A stretch of 64,000 bases of DNA from JBFLYC01 sp040756735 (GTDB lineage: Bacteria; Bacillota; DSM-16504; Desulfitibacterales; Desulfitibacteraceae). The position numbers and the translations under genes were made by a program. The notes beneath the pieces are model-generated. The model worked only from the letters and a program-made list of their open reading frames with translations. It made no database searches and had not been told where the DNA came from. Within the stretch, counting starts at the first letter, position 1. Each line of letters opens with the position of its first letter. This document shows, piece by piece, positions 9,382-17,626 of the stretch. Location: NCBI GenBank assembly GCA_040756735.1, contig JBFLYC010000004.1:1-64000 (forward strand). The letters are read 5' to 3'.

Positions 9382-9771
9382 GTGAATATTTACACTTTTA
9401 AAAATGATATTTATCATTATAACGAACATACATGGGCAAAAGTTGAGGATGATCAAATAAGGATTGGGATAACAGATTTTGCGCAGGATCAGTTAGGGGA
9501 AATCCTATTTATTGAACTGCCCTCTATTGGTGACGAGTTTAATCAAGAAGATGCATTTGGCCAGGCGGAATCAGCAAAAAATGTATCTGCACTGTATATG
9601 CCCATTAGCGGTAAGATACTATCAATTAATGAAGAATTAGAGAGTACTCCTGAGATTGTAAACAATGATCCCTACGAAACCAGTTGGATGATTACAGTTA
9701 AACCCAGTGATTTGACACAGCTTAATGGATTGCTCACTAGAGAAGGATACATCAGTATGCTGCAGGAGTAA
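9382..9771 (+). CDS. Glycine cleavage H-like lipoyl carrier protein
   Basis: The product shows the H-protein fold throughout: HTWAKVEDDQIRIGITDFAQ, LGEILFIELP, and ESAKNVSALYMPISGKI, with the lysine of ESAK at the lipoylation position. Length (about 130) is normal. The GTG at 9382 is chosen because family members start a few residues before the EHTW motif; the frame opens at TTG 9364 and no clear ribosome binding site exists for either. No GcvT or GcvP genes are in the window, so this copy may serve another lipoyl-dependent reaction. The next gene encodes a glutaredoxin-like protein 31 bases downstream. Confidence 0.8.
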   Translation: MNIYTFKNDIYHYNEHTWAKVEDDQIRIGITDFAQDQLGEILFIELPSIGDEFNQEDAFGQAESAKNVSALYMPISGKILSINEELESTPEIVNNDPYETSWMITVKPSDLTQLNGLLTREGYISMLQE

Positions 9772-9802
9772 TATAAACTACAAAATGGAGGGGGAGAAAA
9801 AT

Positions 9803-10405
9803 ATGAGTATTACTATTTTTACAGCAACAGGCTGCACCCGATGTAAAATAGTTAAAAGCTTTATGGATGATCGAAAAATTGATTATGTAGAAAAAGATAT
9901 GAAAGCTGAGGGAAAAGATGAGTTTCAAAGTTTCTATAAGGCCAACCGTAATTCTATTCACCGTGGACCTGATGGCGTAGAATTTCCTATTATTACTGAT
10001 GGTGTAGAAATTCGCCAGAGTATAAGGCCTTCAATTGCTTTCCTTCATGCGGGAAAGAAATTAGACGGCTTTTTTAGAGTGGGTACTTTACACAGGGAAT
10101 GGGTAGATGGCATCAATATTTCTGGCGGTAATCCTGAAGATGCTGACAGTTTTATTCAGGTTTTAAAATATTTAAAAGGTAATAATATGAAGCTGCAAAT
10201 AGACACTAACGGGAAAAATAGTGAAATTCTTCAACGGGTTCTTGATGAAGGTTTGGTAGATGTCGCTATAATGAACGTTCTTGGACATTACTATATGTTG
10301 GGGACATTCCTCCAATTCTGGAAGTTGGAAGTGAGATGTAAGAATTCTAGATATGCTTTGGAGCAGTGCTTAAATCCAACCTCTCACCTCCCACCTCTAG
10401 GCTGA
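9803..10405 (+). CDS. Glutaredoxin domain joined to half of an activase-like radical-SAM fold, 3' end replaced by a repeat
   Basis: ATG 9803 follows GGAGGGGGAG. Residues 1-80 form a glutaredoxin/thioredoxin-like domain with CTRC. After about residue 105 the sequence (NISGGNPEDADSF, LQIDTNGKN, LVDVAIMNVLG) resembles the second half of anaerobic ribonucleotide reductase activase-type radical SAM proteins, but the CX3CX2C cluster motif is absent. From about 10297 the DNA switches to a GGGGACATTCCTCC palindromic repeat, so the last 30 or so residues are derived from the repeat and the native C-terminus is lost. Function unknown; its tight linkage with the H-protein gene suggests a common process. 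Confidence 0.6.
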   Translation: MSITIFTATGCTRCKIVKSFMDDRKIDYVEKDMKAEGKDEFQSFYKANRNSIHRGPDGVEFPIITDGVEIRQSIRPSIAFLHAGKKLDGFFRVGTLHREWVDGINISGGNPEDADSFIQVLKYLKGNNMKLQIDTNGKNSEILQRVLDEGLVDVAIMNVLGHYYMLGTFLQFWKLEVRCKNSRYALEQCLNPTSHLPPLG

Positions 10406-10520
10406 GGTGTGTCCCCTTTCCTTCATCTGCTAGTAATGCGACAGAGAATGTGACAGAGAACCGTCCCCTTGACACCCCCTTGACACCCCCCTTGACACCC
10501 CCCACATATGAAGAAAATTA
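10294..10520. repeat. GGGGACA-type palindromic repeat with adjoining CCCTTGACA tandem units
   Basis: GGGGACATTCCTCC at 10299 is matched by GAGGTGTGTCCCC at about 10411, the same arms as in the repeats at 22030-22254. Next to it lies GAACCGTCCCC (10458) and three tandem CCCTTGACACC units (about 10466-10503). The arms resemble REP-type elements mobilised by TnpA-REP transposases, but no such transposase is in this window. Insertion of this element truncated the preceding gene. Confidence 0.65.
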
Positions 10521-10601
10521 CCATAATCAGAAAATTATCATGTTGATGAATCCATTGTTTTTTGTTAAATTGTAGTTGGCGTTGAAAAGGAGGGAAAGAA
10601 A

Positions 10602-11876
10602 ATGACAAAGGCAGACCTGATTATAAAAAATGCAAAAGAGTTAGTGACATGTGCAAATGGAACAAAAAAGCCAAAAATAGGGACTGATCTGAAAAACTTG
10701 CACATAATAGAAAATGGTTGGGCAGCTACAGCAGGGGAAACAATAATAGCAGTAGGAACAGAAGCAGAGGTAAAAGCACAAGCAGAAATTGCAGGTGATA
10801 CATTAGTCATTGATGCCTCCGGCAAAACAGTTCTCCCCGGACTGGTAGACCCCCATACACACATAGTCTTTGGCGGTTCAAGAGAAAACGAATTAGAGTT
10901 AAAGCTAAAGGGAGCAGGCTATCTGGAAATCCTTGCCCAGGGAGGCGGTATCCTCAGTACGGTTAGAGCTACCAGGAAAGCGAGAAAGGAAGAACTAAAA
11001 GAAGCAAGCCGGAAGTACCTAGATCAAATGCTCTCCCAGGGCACTACTACTATAGAAGGAAAAAGCGGCTATGGTTTAACAACACAAGATGAAATTAAAA
11101 CTCTTGAGGTAATCCAAGAACTAAATGATGAACACCCCATTGACATAGTACCGACTTTTCTAGGAGCCCATGCTTTTCCAGAAGAATATAAAAACGGTAA
11201 AGAAGACCGGTTCGTAGACCTTATAATAGATGAGATGCTTCCTGCTGTTAAGGAGAGAAACCTTGCGGAATACTGCGATGTGTTTTGTGAAAAGGGAGTA
11301 TTTAACCTTGAGCAGTCCAAAAAGATCCTAACAAGGGCCAAGGAACTGGGCTTTAAACTAAAAATACACTCAGACGAGATTTACCCTCTTGGGGGTACGG
11401 AGATGGCAGCAGAGCTTGGGGCTGCCTCAGCAGATCACTTGCTTGTGGTGACTGATAAGGGTATAGAAAAAATGGCAGAGAGCGGAATGATGGCAGTATT
11501 GCTCCCTGGAACTACTTTTAACCTTCGAGAAGAGCATTATGCACCGGCCAGGAAAATGATAGAAAAAGGAGTAGCCATAGCCCTGGCAACTGACTTTAAT
11601 CCCGGAAGCTGTCCGACCAATTCTCTGGACATCATCATGACAATAGGATGCCTGTACCTTAACCTATTGCCGGCAGAAGTCATTAATGCTATTACAATTA
11701 ATGCAGCCCATGCCATAGACAGGGCTTCTGTAATCGGCAGCATAGAGGTAGGTAAACAGGCAGACATAGTGATTTTTGATGCTCCCAACCACCAGTATCT
11801 CTGCTACAGGTTCGGGACAAACCTGGTAGAAAAAGTAATTAAAAAAGGAAAAATTGTAGTGGGAGGTATCATATAA
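10602..11876 (+). CDS. hutI: Imidazolonepropionase
   Basis: The 424-residue product opens the imidazolone ring of 4-imidazolone-5-propanoate to give N-formimino-L-glutamate in histidine degradation. The amidohydrolase metal motif VDPHTHIVFGG is present near residue 83, followed by GGGILSTVRATR, GKSGYGL, FLGAHAFP, IHSDEIYPLGG and ATDFNPGS, all typical of HutI. AAGGAGGG precedes ATG 10602. The stop overlaps the start of the next gene by one base (TAATG), a coupled operon. hutH, hutU and a formimidoyltransferase are not in the window, so the pathway must be completed elsewhere or is partial. Confidence 0.95.
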   Translation: MTKADLIIKNAKELVTCANGTKKPKIGTDLKNLHIIENGWAATAGETIIAVGTEAEVKAQAEIAGDTLVIDASGKTVLPGLVDPHTHIVFGGSRENELELKLKGAGYLEILAQGGGILSTVRATRKARKEELKEASRKYLDQMLSQGTTTIEGKSGYGLTTQDEIKTLEVIQELNDEHPIDIVPTFLGAHAFPEEYKNGKEDRFVDLIIDEMLPAVKERNLAEYCDVFCEKGVFNLEQSKKILTRAKELGFKLKIHSDEIYPLGGTEMAAELGAASADHLLVVTDKGIEKMAESGMMAVLLPGTTFNLREEHYAPARKMIEKGVAIALATDFNPGSCPTNSLDIIMTIGCLYLNLLPAEVINAITINAAHAIDRASVIGSIEVGKQADIVIFDAPNHQYLCYRFGTNLVEKVIKKGKIVVGGII

Positions 11877-12499
11877 TGCTAGTAGATTTACCAGTAAAAG
11901 ATTTTATTCAAGAAGTTGCCAAGGATAGCCCAGCTCCCGGGGGAGGAAGTGTTGCAGCTTTAGCAGGAGCAATATCAGCTGCCCTGGTCAGCATGGTAGC
12001 AAATCTAACAATAGGCAGGGAAAAATACAAAGAGCAAGAAGAAGAATTAATCATTGTTAGAGAAAAAGCAGCAGTACTTCAAGAAAAACTCACACACATT
12101 GTAGATGAAGATACCCAGACATTCAATCTGGTAATGAACGCCTACAAAATGCCAAAAACAACTGAAGAAGAAAAGACAAAAAGGACACAGGCTATCCAGG
12201 AAGCCCTTAAAAGAGCATCAGAACTTCCCATGGAAGCAGCAGAATGCAGCTTAGAGGCCATGAAACTTGTTAAAGTAGTAGTGGAGAAAGGAAACCCAAA
12301 CTGTATCAGCGATGCCGGAGTAGGCTGCTTAATGGCAGAAGCAGGGCTAAAAGGCGCATTATTTAATGTAGAGATAAATATAGGCAGTATTAAAGACGAA
12401 GAATTTAAGAATCAAATGCAGTCAAAAGTAGAACAGTTAAGCCAAGAAGCACAAAACTTATCTAAAGAAATAATCCAGATGGTAAAAAGACAATTTTGA
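11876..12499 (+). CDS. fchA: Formiminotetrahydrofolate cyclodeaminase
   Basis: The 207-residue product matches the cyclodeaminase/cyclohydrolase family: APGGGSVAALAGAISAALVSMVANLT near the N-terminus and CISDAGVGCLMAEAGLKGA in the middle. The enzyme releases ammonia from 5-formimino-THF to give methenyl-THF, taking the formimino group produced downstream of HutI. Its ATG overlaps the hutI stop, so the two are co-translated. It is a single-domain form, not fused to the formimidoyltransferase. An intrinsic terminator follows at about 12567. Confidence 0.9.
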   Translation: MLVDLPVKDFIQEVAKDSPAPGGGSVAALAGAISAALVSMVANLTIGREKYKEQEEELIIVREKAAVLQEKLTHIVDEDTQTFNLVMNAYKMPKTTEEEKTKRTQAIQEALKRASELPMEAAECSLEAMKLVKVVVEKGNPNCISDAGVGCLMAEAGLKGALFNVEINIGSIKDEEFKNQMQSKVEQLSQEAQNLSKEIIQMVKRQF

Positions 12500-12566
12500 T
12501 AAATTTCCATTTTACACAAAAGATGTTACACTACCAAAGATGTTACTCTACCTTGAGAATCGAGAC

Positions 12567-12613
12567 CCCAGTATGGAGTTTAATAAGCTATCCATATTTA
12601 TGGGGCTTTTTTC
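12567..12613 (+). terminator. Intrinsic terminator after hutI-fchA
   Basis: CCCCA..TATGGA and TCCATA..TGGGG pair around a short loop, followed by CTTTTTT. It also lies just beyond the 3' end of the convergent coiled-coil gene and may serve both. Confidence 0.7.
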
Positions 12614-12618
12614 TTGTC

Positions 12619-13008
12619 TTACTTGATAATCCTCTTTAGAATAAATTCGTCATGCTTTATTACTTCTGCTTCTATACGTTCTAACTTACTGGTATTTTGA
12701 ATATAACCATCGAATAGGGCTTCTAATTTTTTACCGTGCTCTTGTTCAATTTTGATAACAGTTCTATTAATATCCTGTACTTCATTTCTAATATCCTGTA
12801 CTTCATTTCTAATATCCTGTACTTCATTTCTAATATCCTGTACTTCATTTTCAAGCTTCTTTTGGCCTTCTTTTAATTCACCTACATCTTTTGTAAGATT
12901 ACCTACATCTTTTGTGAGATTGCTTACATCTTTTGTGAGATTGCTTACATCTTTTGTAAGATTACCTACCTGAGAGGCAATTAACTCTAGTAAATCCCTA
13001 TCAGTCAT
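12619..13008 (-). CDS. Heptad-repeat coiled-coil protein
   Basis: The 129-residue product (start MTDRDLLELIA; the ATG at 13008 sits 8 bases after AAGGA, better than the ATG nine bases upstream) is almost entirely coiled coil. It contains five consecutive heptads of NLTKDVS/G type and then four of EVQDIRN type. At DNA level these are near-perfect 21-bp tandem repeats (12768-12850 and 12885-12970). The C-terminal part (KLERIEAEVIKHDEFILKR) is also helical. Similar short proteins occur in Clostridia; function unknown. A related small protein is encoded at 47127. Confidence 0.75.
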   Translation of the reverse strand: MTDRDLLELIASQVGNLTKDVSNLTKDVSNLTKDVGNLTKDVGELKEGQKKLENEVQDIRNEVQDIRNEVQDIRNEVQDINRTVIKIEQEHGKKLEALFDGYIQNTSKLERIEAEVIKHDEFILKRIIK

Positions 13009-13224
13009 TTTAATCATCCTTTCGTTTTGTTTCTCCTCGTTCTAACAAACCCCCTAAACTTTTCAAGTATCCTAGTTTTCACAATTCTTTAAACCTAATT
13101 TATCACTTAATGAGGTAAAAATAAAATATTTTTTCAAAAATATCTCTAAATGAGTTGACTATTATTTCGTTAATGTTCTATCTAGATATGAGAAGTTTTT
13201 TTAGCTGTTTGGTGTATAAATGTG

Positions 13225-13255
13225 AAGCCGGGATAAAATAATCCCGGCTTTTTCT
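13225..13255. terminator. Strong bidirectional intrinsic terminator
   Basis: A 10-bp perfect stem, AAGCCGGGAT with ATCCCGGCTT, encloses a 6-base AT loop and is followed by TTTTT. It separates the leftward coiled-coil gene from the leftward transporter remnant. Confidence 0.85.
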
Positions 13256-13315
13256 TACCATCTTTATCTTTGAATGTCTGCTTGTAGTAACTACCTTTTC
13301 CCCTTTCACTATAAC

Positions 13316-13868
13316 TTAAAAGATTAACTGTGCTGCTAATGCTACTAAGGGGATGGCAATGATAGTTCTGACAAAGAAGATGAGAATAAGGTCCCAGAAC
13401 CCTAATGGGATGTCAGATTCCAGCATTGCATTGGCGCTTTCTGTGAAAAAGATAATTTGGACAGCTGATAACACACATATAAAGAAAACTGCCATTGGGG
13501 CGACATTTTGTCCCGAGATAATAATTACAGGCATTGCCAGTTCAGCTTTTGTCACCAAGACAGCAGGCGCTATTTCTACTGCGTTTGGTATTTGAAAAAT
13601 TTTAAGAATGGGAGCCACCGGTGTGCCTAGCCAGGTAAATATTAGGGTATAAGTAGCTATTATTAAAGAAATTACGGAAATGGAGATCACATAGGCAACC
13701 ATTTTTTGGGCGAATGTTCCGGCTTCCCAAAAACCTTGATATAGACACCTAAAGTCTGTGGTCTTGGCCCTTTCAATGCCCTTATTTATAGACTTGGATA
13801 AGATTTTAAAATCATAGGTTTCAGAAACTAAATCTTCTTTTGTTTGTTGTCTTCCATCAACAGACGAT
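13316..13868 (-). pseudogene. YjiH-family (nucleoside-recognition/gate domain) transporter remnant
   Basis: Reading leftward, the frame is open from about 13868 to the stop at 13316 but the first ATG is at 13702. Upstream of that ATG the frame still encodes family-like sequence (ERAKTTDFRCLYQGFWEAG), so the N-terminal half has been lost and the gene has no start. The remainder has four or so hydrophobic helices and ends with FFTESANAMLESDIPLGFWD, typical of YjiH-like gate-domain membrane proteins. In other bacteria YjiH/YjiG accompany YjiL/YjiM homologues, which occur intact here at 41034-43032. Confidence 0.7.
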
Positions 13869-13926
13869 TCTCAATGATGCCAGAATGATAATGATAATGG
13901 GTCTATTGAGATAATAGGTCTATTGT

Positions 13927-13956
13927 ATTGTAGAGAGACAATGTAGGTGATATAAT
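13927..13956 (+). promoter_or_regulatory. Putative promoter and operator of the GntR gene
   Basis: TTGTAG (13928) and TATAAT (13951) are separated by 17 bases. The -35 box lies within ATTGT-N6-ACAAT, an inverted repeat of the size bound by GntR dimers, which suggests autoregulation. Confidence 0.5.
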
Positions 13957-14037
13957 AATAGGCACTGGCGCTATGAATTTGAAAGTTCAGAATAATACGC
14001 TGTTTTTTAAATATTTTAAAGACTGGGGAGAGTATTG

Positions 14038-14679
14038 ATGTCAGAGAAATGCTTTACCAATGGAGAAATATATGAAGTCTTGAAAAAAAGGATTGTTGAG
14101 TTGGAATATGCGCCTGGGCAAATACTCAATGAAAATGAAATTGCCGCCGAATTCAACTTGAGCCGGACCCCTGTACGTAAGATCTTTGAGCAGCTGAAAA
14201 ATAACAGGCTGTTAATTATAATACCAAGGTATGGCGCACAGGTAGCGCCATTGGATTTTAAGTATATTAAGTCGGTCTTTGAAGTAATTAGAGAGATGGA
14301 AGCTCATGCTACAAGATTAGCTGCTGAAAGAATATCTGACGAGCATATACGTGACCTCGAAGCAATCATTGAAAGGCTCAAAGGATATAACATTGACAGG
14401 GATTATAAGAAGATAATTTTAGATGATGGAATGTTTCACAAGATTATCTTTGACAACTGCAATAATCCCTGCCTGTCTGAAATACTGCACAATCTCCACA
14501 TGCACACGGAAAGGCTGTGGTTCTATGTGCAAAAAAACATTACGGAAATTGACATGTTTATTGACACCTTGACAAATATTGCTTGTGCTATAAAAAACAG
14601 GGATGCTGCACTAGCTGACCGGTATGCAAAAGAACATACAGACCTGTTTGTGGAAAAAATTAAGGAAAAACTGCTATAA
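14038..14679 (+). CDS. GntR-family transcriptional regulator (FCD subgroup)
   Basis: The 213-residue product has an N-terminal winged helix-turn-helix (NENEIAAEFNLSRTPVRKIFEQL) and a C-terminal all-helical ligand domain of the FCD type (MEAHATRLAAERIS, DDGMFHKIIFDNCNNP, HTERLW). ATG 14038 follows GGGGAG; a TTG one codon earlier is possible. It stands directly upstream of the decayed glycine/betaine reductase genes and was probably their regulator. The intact gene next to pseudogenes is notable. A terminator follows at 14722. Confidence 0.88.
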   Translation: MSEKCFTNGEIYEVLKKRIVELEYAPGQILNENEIAAEFNLSRTPVRKIFEQLKNNRLLIIIPRYGAQVAPLDFKYIKSVFEVIREMEAHATRLAAERISDEHIRDLEAIIERLKGYNIDRDYKKIILDDGMFHKIIFDNCNNPCLSEILHNLHMHTERLWFYVQKNITEIDMFIDTLTNIACAIKNRDAALADRYAKEHTDLFVEKIKEKLL

Positions 14680-14721
14680 ATTTTAAAGTATATAGGAATT
14701 TCATATGTAAAGATTAAAGAT

Positions 14722-14750
14722 AAGGGGCCAAGTTTTAAGGCCCTTTTTTA
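14722..14750 (+). terminator. Intrinsic terminator after GntR gene
   Basis: GGGCC and GGCCC pair around AAGTTTTAA and are followed by a run of T residues. Confidence 0.75.
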
Positions 14751-14844
14751 ATAAAACTAATAAAAAACAAAAGGTATACCAGAAGCAAGAGGTCAAACAA
14801 GTTCATGCTCAATAAGGCAGATGCTTGTAAGAAGGAGGGTTTTC

Positions 14845-15207
14845 TTGAATTGCTTGATTGTTACAAATAATCCGCTGGTTGCTGAAAAATATCAAGGTAA
14901 GCTGCCGGTAGTTTTTAAAGAAAAGTCAGTTGATGAGCTTTTAGTTAAAGTACGTGATATGGTGCATCAGGGGTATACTCTTGTGAGCCATCCCCTGCCG
15001 GCCAGTCTGAAATTGCTATTTGCGCCATATCGTTCAGTTATAGTGGCCGGTAAAAGCTCAGGGCTTGAACCCCTGCACGTGGAAACAATTGAGAATAGTA
15101 TTATTAAATACAGGAAGCACATGCTGCACAGGAAGATAGATAGCAGAAATGATGAAGACTATAGATTCATAGATTTAAAGCTTACTGAATCAGCTTTAAA
15201 CTCCTAA
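14845..15207 (+). CDS. grdX: GrdX-like protein of glycine/betaine reductase loci
   Basis: The TTG at 14845 sits 5-6 bases after AAGGAGGG and gives MNCLIVTNNPLVAEKYQG, the typical GrdX N-terminus; an upstream in-frame ATG (14821) overlaps that ribosome binding site. The rest (MVHQGYTLVSHPLPASLKL, SVIVAG) fits GrdX, a small protein of unknown function encoded beside selenoprotein glycine, sarcosine and betaine reductase genes. It appears intact although the grd genes that follow are broken. Confidence 0.8.
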   Translation: MNCLIVTNNPLVAEKYQGKLPVVFKEKSVDELLVKVRDMVHQGYTLVSHPLPASLKLLFAPYRSVIVAGKSSGLEPLHVETIENSIIKYRKHMLHRKIDSRNDEDYRFIDLKLTESALNS

Positions 15208-15243
15208 TAGCAACAAGTATTTACAATATCTTACGAGGTGGTC

Positions 15244-16320
15244 ATGATGAAGCTGGAACTGGGAAGGATTTTTATCAAGGACATTCAATTTGGGGAAGAA
15301 GCTTGTATTATGAAAACGGCATCTTGACAGTAAACAAGGCAGCATTAAAAGCACTATTGAAAAAAGATGAAAGGGGTTATTGACATGTGGGGAGAAGGAG
15401 CTAAATGGACTCCCTTTTCTAAAACATTCAACCTGGTTATAGACATTACTCCTGTACAGGGCCTTGACCCCCATTCCCATGAAACGGCAGTGAGAATGGC
15501 AGGTCTTAAGGCTGCTGAATATCTGGGTGAAGCCGGCAGGAAAGTAACCCCCGATGAAATAGTAACCTATGAAATTGGTAGTATGGCAGAGGAAACTGCC
15601 AGGTATCCCAGTTTGCCCAAGGTAGCCTATGTGGAAATGTTAATTTCCCAAGGGCTTTTACACAGTGGATATGTGTACGGTGTAAATACACAACAAATCC
15701 TACCGACACTGCTGCATCCCAATGAAGAGCTTGACGGGGCAGTAATCAGCGGCAACTGTGTGGCAGCCTGTGATAAGATTACAACTTACCAGCACCAGAA
15801 TAATTCGGTTATCCTAGATCTATATGACAGGCATGGCAAAGATATCAATTTTGTGGGAGTCGTTCTTACTCCAGAGCATACTACCATGGAAGGAAAAATC
15901 CTTGCATGTGACTATACGGCCAAACTGTGCAGGATGTTAGGTGTGGATGGAGTAATTGTATCCGAGGAAGGTTACGGCAACCCGGATTCCGACCTGTTGA
16001 TGATTTGTAAACGCCTTGAAAATGCCGGAATCAGTACTGTTTTAATTACAGATGAATGTGCCGGCTGGGATGGAAGGTCACAACCTCTTGTTGACACTGC
16101 ACCAGAAGCTGTGGCTGTAGTGTCCGGCGACAATGTAAGCCATGTTGTAACGTTGCCTCCAGCAGACAGGATAATTGGGAATGCGGCCGCAATCTCAACC
16201 CTTGCCGGCGGCTGGGAAGGCTCAGTTCTTGAAGATGGGTCCATCATGTGTGAGCTTAATGCTGTTATCGGCTCCACTTCTGAAATCGGTTTTCATGACT
16301 GTACATGCAAGCTTTATTAA
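15244..16320 (+). pseudogene. Glycine/sarcosine/betaine reductase component B precursor subunit (GrdE/G/I type), internally deleted
   Basis: The gene starts MMKLELGRIFIKDIQFGEE (15244) as expected, then shifts frame (YYENGILTVNKAALKALLKK) and jumps to GVIDMWGEGAKWTPFSKTFN at 15367, so roughly 90-130 residues are missing. From there to 16320 the frame is open and well conserved, including SGNCVAACDKIT: the Asn-Cys pair is where this family cleaves to make the pyruvoyl cofactor. The enzyme reduces glycine, sarcosine or betaine together with selenoproteins A and B. The deletion plus frameshift makes an active product unlikely. Confidence 0.8.
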
Positions 16321-16343
16321 TAATAGGGAGAGGAGAATACAGC

Positions 16344-16695
16344 ATGTCAGATCAATTTAAAGTCTGTAGCCATTGCCCTGGTTACCAGCGGAGGTATCGT
16401 GCCCAAGGGTAATCCCGACAGACTGCAGTCAGCCAGCGCCCAAAAATGGTGCAAGTATGACGTTAGTTGTAAAGATGCCCTGAGTCAGGAAACTGGTTTA
16501 GGTTGTTTAGATAAGTTCTGTACCGTTCATATCCGAGTCAGTTGGTGCCAATAGGATAGCGCCCACTGTGGCAATTCCTTATCCAATTGGGAACCCTGGC
16601 CTGTCTCCAGAAGAAGAGCATCAATTAAGATACAAGCTGGTGAAATAAGCAGTTGATGCTCTAGGAACGGAGATTGAGCAAGTTTAAATCCTCAA
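16344..16695 (+). pseudogene. Selenoprotein B (GrdB/F/H) remnant
   Basis: After ATG 16344 (with GGGAGAGGAG upstream) the frame soon shifts to SVAIALVTSGGIVPKGNPD and SASAQKWCKYDVS, then, after a large deletion, resumes as SVGANRIAPTVAIPYPIGNP and LSPEEEHQLRYKLVK. These are two separated conserved blocks of the GrdB family. The block between them, which holds the UGA-encoded selenocysteine, and the N-terminal part are gone. Together with the broken gene upstream this shows that the reductase locus has decayed. Confidence 0.75.
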
Positions 16696-16766
16696 GTTTA
16701 AATCCTATCTATATTACAAATTTCAGCTGCAAAAATTGCGCGTTTTAATACAAATTGCGATACTAT

Positions 16767-16790
16767 CAGGCCTAAAAAGCCTGTTTTTTA
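16767..16790 (+). terminator. Intrinsic terminator after grd remnants
   Basis: CAGGC and GCCTG pair around a 7-base A-rich loop and are followed by TTTTTT. Confidence 0.7.
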
Positions 16791-16917
16791 TGACAATCTT
16801 TCGTATCAGCTATAAATATCTAAACTCTTCACAATGTAAAGGAGGATTTGTTGTCGTATTAAAGAATATAACCTTGTATAAGGGGGTATTCCCAAAGGTA
16901 TTAAGGGGTTGATATAA

Positions 16918-17625
16918 CTGAAAAGAAGAAAACTAGGCCGGGAGGCTTTAGATAAAGGTATAAGCGCTCTTACAACCCAGGCTTTATCCTTATCTGTAGC
17001 TCAGGGTAATGCCAATCAGGCAGTTAATCTTGCTGAGGAATTATTGGCTTCTGGTTTTGAGGTGCATCAACTGATAGAGGATGGCCTTACTAAGGCTTTG
17101 GAATCCCTGGATTTTAAGTGTAATAACGATCAGCTTAGTCTGTTGGAAATATTGCTGGCCGGCAGGGCAATGATGGAGGTTATGGATAGGGTAATTACTC
17201 CATATCTTGAAAAAAATAAGGATTTCCAAGCCGCAAAGGAATCGCTTCTAAAAGAAACTATTATTCTGGGTACAATTCAGGGAGACATCCATGACCTGGG
17301 GAAAAATATTGTAGCCATTTTATTGAAGGTCTCAGGATACCGGGTAGTTGATCTGGGCAAAGATGTTGCTCCCTCGGTTTTTGTAGAAGCAGCCTTGCGG
17401 GAAAATGCAAAAATCATTGGTGTAAGCAGTCTGATTACTTCCACTATTCCACATATTAGGCAATTGAAAACAGAGCTTTCCGCAGCAGGTTTGCAAGACC
17501 TTCGGGTGGTGGCAGGCGGTGCAGCTTTAAGGCAGGTCAGTCCCAAGGACTTGAATGTGGACCTGGTAGCTGACAATGTTTTTGATTTGTTGAATTTTTT
17601 ACGTTGTTTTGAGAGGGGTAGTTAA
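16918..17625 (+). CDS. Corrinoid protein of a methyltransferase system (MtbC/MttC-like)
   Basis: The C-terminal B12-binding domain is clear: GDIHDLGKNIVAILLK holds the DxHxxG cobalt-ligand motif, followed by GVSSLITSTIPHIRQL and VVAGGAAL. The N-terminal four-helix cap (LGREALDKGISALTTQAL to VMDRVITPYLE) is encoded from 16918 onward. The frame opens there at CTG, 9 bases after AAGGGG; the only standard start downstream (TTG 17044) would remove half the cap, so CTG initiation is preferred but unproven. It carries methyl groups between a substrate methyltransferase and the next gene's product. One base separates its stop from that gene's start. Confidence 0.8.
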   Translation: MKRRKLGREALDKGISALTTQALSLSVAQGNANQAVNLAEELLASGFEVHQLIEDGLTKALESLDFKCNNDQLSLLEILLAGRAMMEVMDRVITPYLEKNKDFQAAKESLLKETIILGTIQGDIHDLGKNIVAILLKVSGYRVVDLGKDVAPSVFVEAALRENAKIIGVSSLITSTIPHIRQLKTELSAAGLQDLRVVAGGAALRQVSPKDLNVDLVADNVFDLLNFLRCFERGS

Positions 17626-17626
17626 A

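Noticed and set aside
12768..12975. 21-bp repeats as a CRISPR or regulatory iteron array
   Set aside because: They are in phase with a coding frame and encode heptads of a coiled coil; no spacers.
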